Shown: one piece after another, positions 32,373 through 35,948 of the stretch | How the letters are laid out: every line of letters begins with the position of its first letter | How positions within the stretch are numbered: position 1 is the first letter of the stretch | Assembly (NCBI GenBank): GCA_026418415.1 | Contig: JAOABK010000018.1 | Location: forward strand, 1 to 35,948 | Length of the DNA: 35,948 bases | Direction: 5' to 3' | From: Pseudomonadota bacterium | GTDB lineage: Bacteria > CALINM01 | Program-made: the position numbers and the translations under genes | The notes under the pieces: model-generated | Databases searched by the model: none | What the model saw: only the letters and a program-made list of their open reading frames with translations | What the model was told of the DNA's origin: nothing

Positions 32373-32843
32373 ATGACAAAAGAAACAGGTATAAAAATAA
32401 TTACTGAAAATAAAAAGGCAAGGTTCAACTATGAGATAATAGAGACCTTTGAAGCTGGTATAGTTTTGAAGGGAACGGAAGTAAAATCAATTAGAATGGG
32501 TAAGGCTAATATTCAAGACGCCTTCGCCCTAATAAGGAATGGCGAGATATTTATACATAATCTAAACATTCAGCCCTATCCCTATGCTACACACGTAAAT
32601 CATGAACCTACTGCTGTAAGAAAGCTATTGATGCACAGATACGAGATAAAGAGACTCATTGGTAAGGTAATGCAAAAGGGGTATTCACTTGTTCCTTTGA
32701 AACTTTATTTAAAATCTGGTATAATAAAAATTGAAATTGCACTTGTTCGTGGTAAAAAGGCGATAGATAAGAAGCAAGCCATCAAAGAAAGAGAAGAAAA
32801 GCGCAGTATCGAACAGATCCGAAGACATTATAAAATAAGGTAA
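32373..32843 (+). CDS. smpB: SsrA-binding protein SmpB
   Basis: SmpB binds the tRNA-like domain of tmRNA and delivers it to stalled ribosomes. The 156 residues have the OB-fold core NKKARFNYEIIETFEAGIVL, KGTEVKSIRMGKANIQDAFA, the RNA-contacting RYEIKRLIGKVMQKGYSLVP, and a basic tail (KKAIDKKQAIKEREEKR, then RRHYKIR) that mimics the anticodon arm and reaches into the mRNA channel. The gene ends only four bases before the tmRNA it serves, a strong context argument for its identity. Confidence 0.97.
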   Translation: MTKETGIKIITENKKARFNYEIIETFEAGIVLKGTEVKSIRMGKANIQDAFALIRNGEIFIHNLNIQPYPYATHVNHEPTAVRKLLMHRYEIKRLIGKVMQKGYSLVPLKLYLKSGIIKIEIALVRGKKAIDKKQAIKEREEKRSIEQIRRHYKIR

Positions 32844-32847
32844 ATAT

Positions 32848-33200
32848 GGGGGTGTAAAGGTTTCGACGGAGATGGAAGGCTCTGAATCGCAGGCCGAGGT
32901 GAGTCGCCTCGTAAAACAGACTCAACGCACACAAGTGCCGACGAAAAACTCGCTCTTGCAGCATAATTAAGACTGCAACGGTTGTTTGAGCTCTCCTGCA
33001 GGTTCAAACATGCCGTCAGAAATGCAGGATAGCTTTTCGGGTTTGCCTTAGACCTGAAAGGCGAAGCAAAAAATAAGGCTATCCCTTAAAAATCCTGTCA
33101 GGAGGAGTTTTAGGGGAGAAATTCAAAATCCTGACTAAGCCTGTAGTGGTTTAGAGCAGGAAGTTTTCGGACGCGGGTTCGATTCCCGCCACCTCCACCA
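32848..33200 (+). ncRNA. ssrA: Transfer-messenger RNA (tmRNA), one-piece
   Basis: The 5' end GGGGGTG (32848-32854) pairs with CACCTCC (33190-33196), followed by discriminator A and an encoded CCA (33198-33200), giving a 353-nt RNA. Upstream of the T arm the tRNA-like domain has TTCGGACGCGGGTTCGATTC. The tag frame runs from GCC 32937 to TAA 32964-32966 and encodes ADEKLALAA, whose hydrophobic ALAA end is the ClpXP/Tsp-type degradation signal, joined after the alanine charged on tmRNA. It rescues ribosomes on broken mRNAs together with SmpB, encoded four bases upstream. The resume codon (GCC) is inferred. Confidence 0.96.
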
Positions 33201-33652
33201 AAAATTCCCTAAAAATAAATAATTTTTTCTTCAAAAACTCTATCAGAATTCTGTCCAGAAAGTTAAAGCTTCTAATGTAAAAAGGGAAATATTATATTGA
33301 AAGTAGAATTAAGAGAGGTAAAATAAGTGCAATTATGAAAAACAGAATACCTTTTTCCAAGAGACATTTAATAATTTGCATAGTCCTTTTAGATTTTTCA
33401 GTCTCTGAAGCTCGGAGGGAAAAATTTGAAGGATAAAATAAAGCATCATAATATATTTTTAAAAAATTCAGTATTTTATTTCCTATATATATGAATGGAC
33501 AAGTTGAAGATAGGTTATGGGTTTTTATGGGAAAAAATTGAGGAATTGAAAAATAAAAATGTAAAAATCAAAGGGTTAGATTTCTGAAAGGGGCTTAAAA
33601 TGTCTATTGATTGTCAAAGTCGAGAAAAAAGCTTTATAAATTTTGTACCAAT
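33201..33652 (+). other. 452-base region without a convincing gene after ssrA
   Basis: The first 30 bases hold a weak A/T hairpin (33200-33206 with 33221-33227) ending in T6, a poor but possible ssrA terminator. Two short frames exist: 33335-33436 (33 codons, with a hydrophobic stretch HLIICIVLLDF) and one beginning at an ATG near 33495 (about 30 codons, MDKLKIGYGFLWEKIEELKN). Neither has a good ribosome site or a family I recognise. They may be debris of former genes. The region separates the core + strand genes from the minus-strand AbiE/MFS block. Confidence 0.4.
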
Positions 33653-34321
33653 TTAATTTTCTCCTAACACCTCTTTTATTTTCATGACAAGAATTTTAAA
33701 ATTCTCTTTAATATAATATTTTCTCCACTCAACATCAAGTATTGAACCAAGTTTAACAGAGTAATCACTCTTTGAGAGAGTCTCTATACCCTCAAGTAAT
33801 TGCAGAAGGTCATCCTTCTTTGCATTAAGTTTAACTCCCCTTTTAATTAAAAATTCTATATCAAAGATATCTCTGATCTCTTTTCTGCTCAGAAATGCCT
33901 CTATCTTCGATTTCATAACCTCTTCAAGTGATAGAGTTCTTACAAGAACTTGTATGTTTGAGTATTTGCTATAGGCAATTGAAAATTCAGTTTTTATCCT
34001 TTCTACCTTCTTTCTTATTTCAATTTTTAAAGTTCTTGGATAATCCTTCGATTTTATCTCAAAAATCATGGTGTAAAATTTATTTTTTGCATCACGAACA
34101 GCATAACGCTGTGACAAAAATTCTTTTAATCTGCTGAAATATTTCTCCATATCAATTTCCTTATAAAGCCAAAAATCAAGGTCAACGGAAAACCTATTTA
34201 GTCCATAGCAGAGTCTTAGCATTGTTCCGCCAGTAAATATTAGGCTATCAAGGAATTTTCCACTTTTAAGTCCATCTAAAACCTCTATCTCAAAATGTTC
34301 CTGTTTAATTAAATTTTGCAT
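33653..34321 (-). CDS. AbiEii/AbiGii-type nucleotidyltransferase toxin
   Basis: A 222-residue protein of the AbiEii toxin family, DNA polymerase beta-like nucleotidyltransferases that block growth, in known cases by modifying tRNA. The diagnostic motif is FTGGTMLRLCYGLNRFSVDL: GGT at residues 31-33 and the metal-binding DLDF at 47-50, with the strand MIFEIKSKDYPRTLKIEIRK supplying the third acidic residue. The second half, LEEVMKSKIEAFLSRKEIRD then DIFDIEFLIKRG, is also typical. Its start overlaps the antitoxin gene by 13 bases, the usual AbiE arrangement with the antitoxin first. Confidence 0.87.
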   Translation of the reverse strand: MQNLIKQEHFEIEVLDGLKSGKFLDSLIFTGGTMLRLCYGLNRFSVDLDFWLYKEIDMEKYFSRLKEFLSQRYAVRDAKNKFYTMIFEIKSKDYPRTLKIEIRKKVERIKTEFSIAYSKYSNIQVLVRTLSLEEVMKSKIEAFLSRKEIRDIFDIEFLIKRGVKLNAKKDDLLQLLEGIETLSKSDYSVKLGSILDVEWRKYYIKENFKILVMKIKEVLGEN

Positions 34322-34896
34322 ATTGTCTGAAGAAGCCTCTGTGTTTTTTCAGGAAATTTCTTAATAAGGCTTTTTATCCTTTTAATATTAAGTTTCCCCA
34401 TATCAATTGAATCAATATCAAAGGCATATTTACCAAAGGAATATAGATATATTGCATCAATAAAAGCTTTCTCTTTTGAAGCTATAAAGAAATCTCTCTC
34501 CTTTATAAAATCAAAGTAAAGTTCCTTTTTAAGTTTATAAAAATTAAATTTTACCCTTTCAATTTCAAGTCTTTCCGTTCTCTTAATACAGACTGATTCA
34601 AAATAATCCCTCTGCACCTGAGTTGTCGCTTCATAAAAGTAAAGAGCTGTCATTAGCGAAATGTATGATGGCACTTGAAGAATATTTGAAATCTTGTAAA
34701 AGTCCTCTAATGAGTTCCTCTGCCATCTATCTTTCAAAATGTAGAAGTCTTTTTTAAGCCTTATAAAAATTCCTTTTTCAACATATCTTGAACAGAAAAC
34801 TTTTGCAGATTGCTCTTTTATCCCAAGAAGTTGAGCAACATCATTGTGGCTAAAATAGAGTCTATCTTCCAAATCTTTGATTTTTAAATATTTCAT
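34309..34896 (-). CDS. AbiEi-family antitoxin/transcriptional regulator
   Basis: A 195-residue protein encoded directly before the AbiEii toxin. Its N-terminal 70 residues form a winged helix: FSHNDVAQLLGIKEQSAKVF, then YVEKGIFIRLKKDFYILKD, the pattern of AbiEi antitoxins and related AbiEi/Rv-type regulators. The C-terminal region (VPSYISLMTALYFYEATTQV, ASKEKAFIDAIYLYSFGKYA) resembles the AbiEi C-terminal domain needed for antitoxicity. Characterised AbiEi proteins repress their own operon by binding inverted repeats, and a fitting repeat lies in the promoter just upstream. There is no Shine-Dalgarno at the ATG (34896). Confidence 0.83.
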   Translation of the reverse strand: MKYLKIKDLEDRLYFSHNDVAQLLGIKEQSAKVFCSRYVEKGIFIRLKKDFYILKDRWQRNSLEDFYKISNILQVPSYISLMTALYFYEATTQVQRDYFESVCIKRTERLEIERVKFNFYKLKKELYFDFIKERDFFIASKEKAFIDAIYLYSFGKYAFDIDSIDMGKLNIKRIKSLIKKFPEKTQRLLQTICKI

Positions 34897-34905
34897 TAAA
34901 GATAT

Positions 34906-34934
34906 ATTATTAACATTTTTGTTAATTATGTCAA
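34906..34934 (-). promoter_or_regulatory. AbiE promoter with an inverted-repeat operator in its spacer
   Basis: On the minus strand TTGACA (34934-34929), a 17-base spacer and AATAAT (34911-34906) stand nine bases before the antitoxin ATG. Between and overlapping them is the perfect inverted repeat ATTAAC-N6-GTTAAT (34909-34926). A repressor bound there would block RNA polymerase, which fits autoregulation by the AbiEi winged helix. Confidence 0.55.
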
Positions 34935-34991
34935 CTTAATAAAAATTTTAGGAATTTAAAAAATGTTGCTTTTTTAAAAAACTTTTCATTT

Positions 34992-35948
34992 TCAATTATT
35001 AGTTTTATTTTTATTTAATGAAGTGTAGAAAAAGAATGCACCCATAAATATTAATATAGCTGAGGCAGTAATAAAGGCTTTCTTGAATCCAAAAAAGCTT
35101 GCTACTATACCTGAAATCAAAGGTCCTAATGTATGTCCAATATCCATAACAGAGCCAAGTATTCCCATAGCAGAACCATAGGACTCTTTTCTACTTAAGT
35201 CTGCAATAAATGCTGATGTTGCAGATGTTACCACAGAAAGACTAAGTCCGAAAAAGATGCTCAATATAAGAAGCGATAGGAATGATTCAGAAAAAGAAAA
35301 ACCTCCAATACAAAGAGCACCCATAAAAACACCCATAAGTATCTGTGGTTTTCTTCCATATTTATCTGAAAATCTACCCATTAAAGGTTTTGTTAGTGCT
35401 AATGTGAGTACTTGGGAAGAGAGAAAAATTCCCACTTCATATGCACTTAAACCCATTTTGATTGAATAAACTGGAACAAAGGTCTCAAAAGTGCCATAGG
35501 CAAAGAGTATAGATGCCTCAACCATTGCAGTTATTAGGATAAGTCTGTTTGACAGTACTGCCCGAAAAGAGCCTAATGTCCTCCTCCAGTCAACTTTCTC
35601 TGACTTTTTTTCACTCACAGGAGGTATTTTTACTGTAAACACAAAGGCAATTATGCCTGCTATACCACATACAATGTAAACAAATTTATAGCTTAGGTTT
35701 GGATCAAAAACCAATGCACCAATAATAGTCCCACCAACAATTGGTGCTATGAACCTACCTATGAGAGTTGAGGTAGAAAACCAACCCATTTTTTCTCCTC
35801 TTCCGCTCTGAAAGAGGTCAGCCACAAGAGCCATAGCAACAGGAATAAAAACTGCTGTAGCAAAGCCATGATAAAACCTTACAAGGGCAAGTTGCCATAA
35901 CTCATTTATAAATAGATACAAAAAGGGAGCAGTAGAAAACACAAATAC
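34992..35948 (-). CDS. Major facilitator superfamily transporter, N-terminus outside the window
   Basis: The visible 318 codons cover about nine or ten transmembrane helices of a drug/metabolite-type MFS carrier. The frame stays open to the last base of the window, and the first visible residues (FLYLFINELWQLALVRFYHG) correspond to about helices 3-4 of the family, so roughly 80-100 N-terminal residues are missing; the GTG at 35942 is not a real start. The central loop is hydrophilic (KIPPVSEKKSEKVDWRR), and GRFSDKYGRKPQILMG is the motif A repeat between helices 8 and 9. The substrate is unknown. It lies upstream of, and in the same direction as, the AbiE pair, with 95 bases between. Confidence 0.85.
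   Translation of the reverse strand, partial: VFVFSTAPFLYLFINELWQLALVRFYHGFATAVFIPVAMALVADLFQSGRGEKMGWFSTSTLIGRFIAPIVGGTIIGALVFDPNLSYKFVYIVCGIAGIIAFVFTVKIPPVSEKKSEKVDWRRTLGSFRAVLSNRLILITAMVEASILFAYGTFETFVPVYSIKMGLSAYEVGIFLSSQVLTLALTKPLMGRFSDKYGRKPQILMGVFMGALCIGGFSFSESFLSLLILSIFFGLSLSVVTSATSAFIADLSRKESYGSAMGILGSVMDIGHTLGPLISGIVASFFGFKKAFITASAILIFMGAFFFYTSLNKNKTNN

Noticed and set aside
33181-33200. Attachment-site duplication of the ssrA 3' end within the window
   Set aside because: Reading the remaining 2.7 kb I found no second copy, so no att pair can be claimed here.
33335-33436. 33-codon frame as a real small gene
   Set aside because: Weak, distant ribosome site, no recognisable product and a gene-poor setting; kept only as a note in the intergenic entry.
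35940-35942. GTG as the start of the MFS gene
   Set aside because: The frame continues to the window edge and the first helices of the family are missing, so the true start is outside.
1-35948. CRISPR array, insertion sequence or prophage genes
   Set aside because: No regularly spaced repeats, transposase, integrase or phage structural genes were seen.

Overview
The window is AT-rich (roughly one third G+C by eye) and densely packed with bacterial chromosome genes, most of them on the + strand in overlapping or nearly touching operons. An apolipoprotein N-acyltransferase and a Slp-type lipoprotein point to a Gram-negative (diderm) cell. Three [NiFe]-hydrogenase maturation genes and an Aquifex-type aconitase suggest an anaerobe or microaerophile. 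A DUF3786-like protein, a DUF4124 protein and the style of the TPR protein recall Desulfobacterota/Nitrospirota-like lineages. This placement is inference; no 16S rRNA gene is present.

Layout. (1) 1-970: the 3' end of an acetoacetyl-CoA synthetase gene, a terminator, then tRNA-His and tRNA-Lys. (2) 1151-3602: hypC-hypD-hypE plus an overlapping 46-codon membrane-peptide ORF. (3) 3671-8601: class II aldolase, flavodoxin, hisI, hisG and aconitase. (4) 8555-9457, minus strand: an MBL-fold hydrolase that overlaps the end of the aconitase gene. (5) 9513-14752: roadblock protein, aroQ, M24 peptidase, EF-P, a GcvH-like protein without the lipoyl lysine, and an 803-residue TPR protein. (6) 14768-22194: CCA-adding enzyme, PgpH-type 7TM-HD protein, YbeY, a DgkA-PAP2 fusion, Lnt, a methyltransferase and a DUF3786-like protein. 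(7) 22227-25036: Slp lipoprotein, a small His-containing helical protein, a nitroreductase and a 498-residue protein of unknown function. (8) 25041-31709: gpsA, gpmI, comF, a DUF4124 protein and a helicase fused to a DEDD exonuclease. (9) 31712-33200: a polysaccharide deacetylase, then smpB and ssrA (tmRNA) only four bases apart. (10) 33201-35948: about 450 bases without a convincing gene, then on the minus strand an AbiE toxin-antitoxin pair and the end of an MFS transporter gene. This last part looks accessory, with ssrA as the likely boundary.

How the genes work together. Regions 2-3 serve hydrogenase maturation and central or amino-acid metabolism. Region 6 combines RNA maturation (CCA addition, YbeY) with envelope lipid work (undecaprenol/diacylglycerol phosphorylation, lipoprotein acylation) and probable c-di-AMP breakdown. 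smpB and ssrA form the trans-translation rescue system.

No wholly new multi-gene system can be demonstrated. The most notable items are the helicase-exonuclease fusion, which joins in one chain what B. subtilis encodes as YprA and YprB; the lysine-less GcvH-like protein beside a large TPR protein; a repeated arrangement in which a -35/-10 promoter ends 5-9 bases before an ATG with no Shine-Dalgarno (probable leaderless mRNAs); and an AbiE module whose candidate operator lies inside its own promoter next to ssrA.
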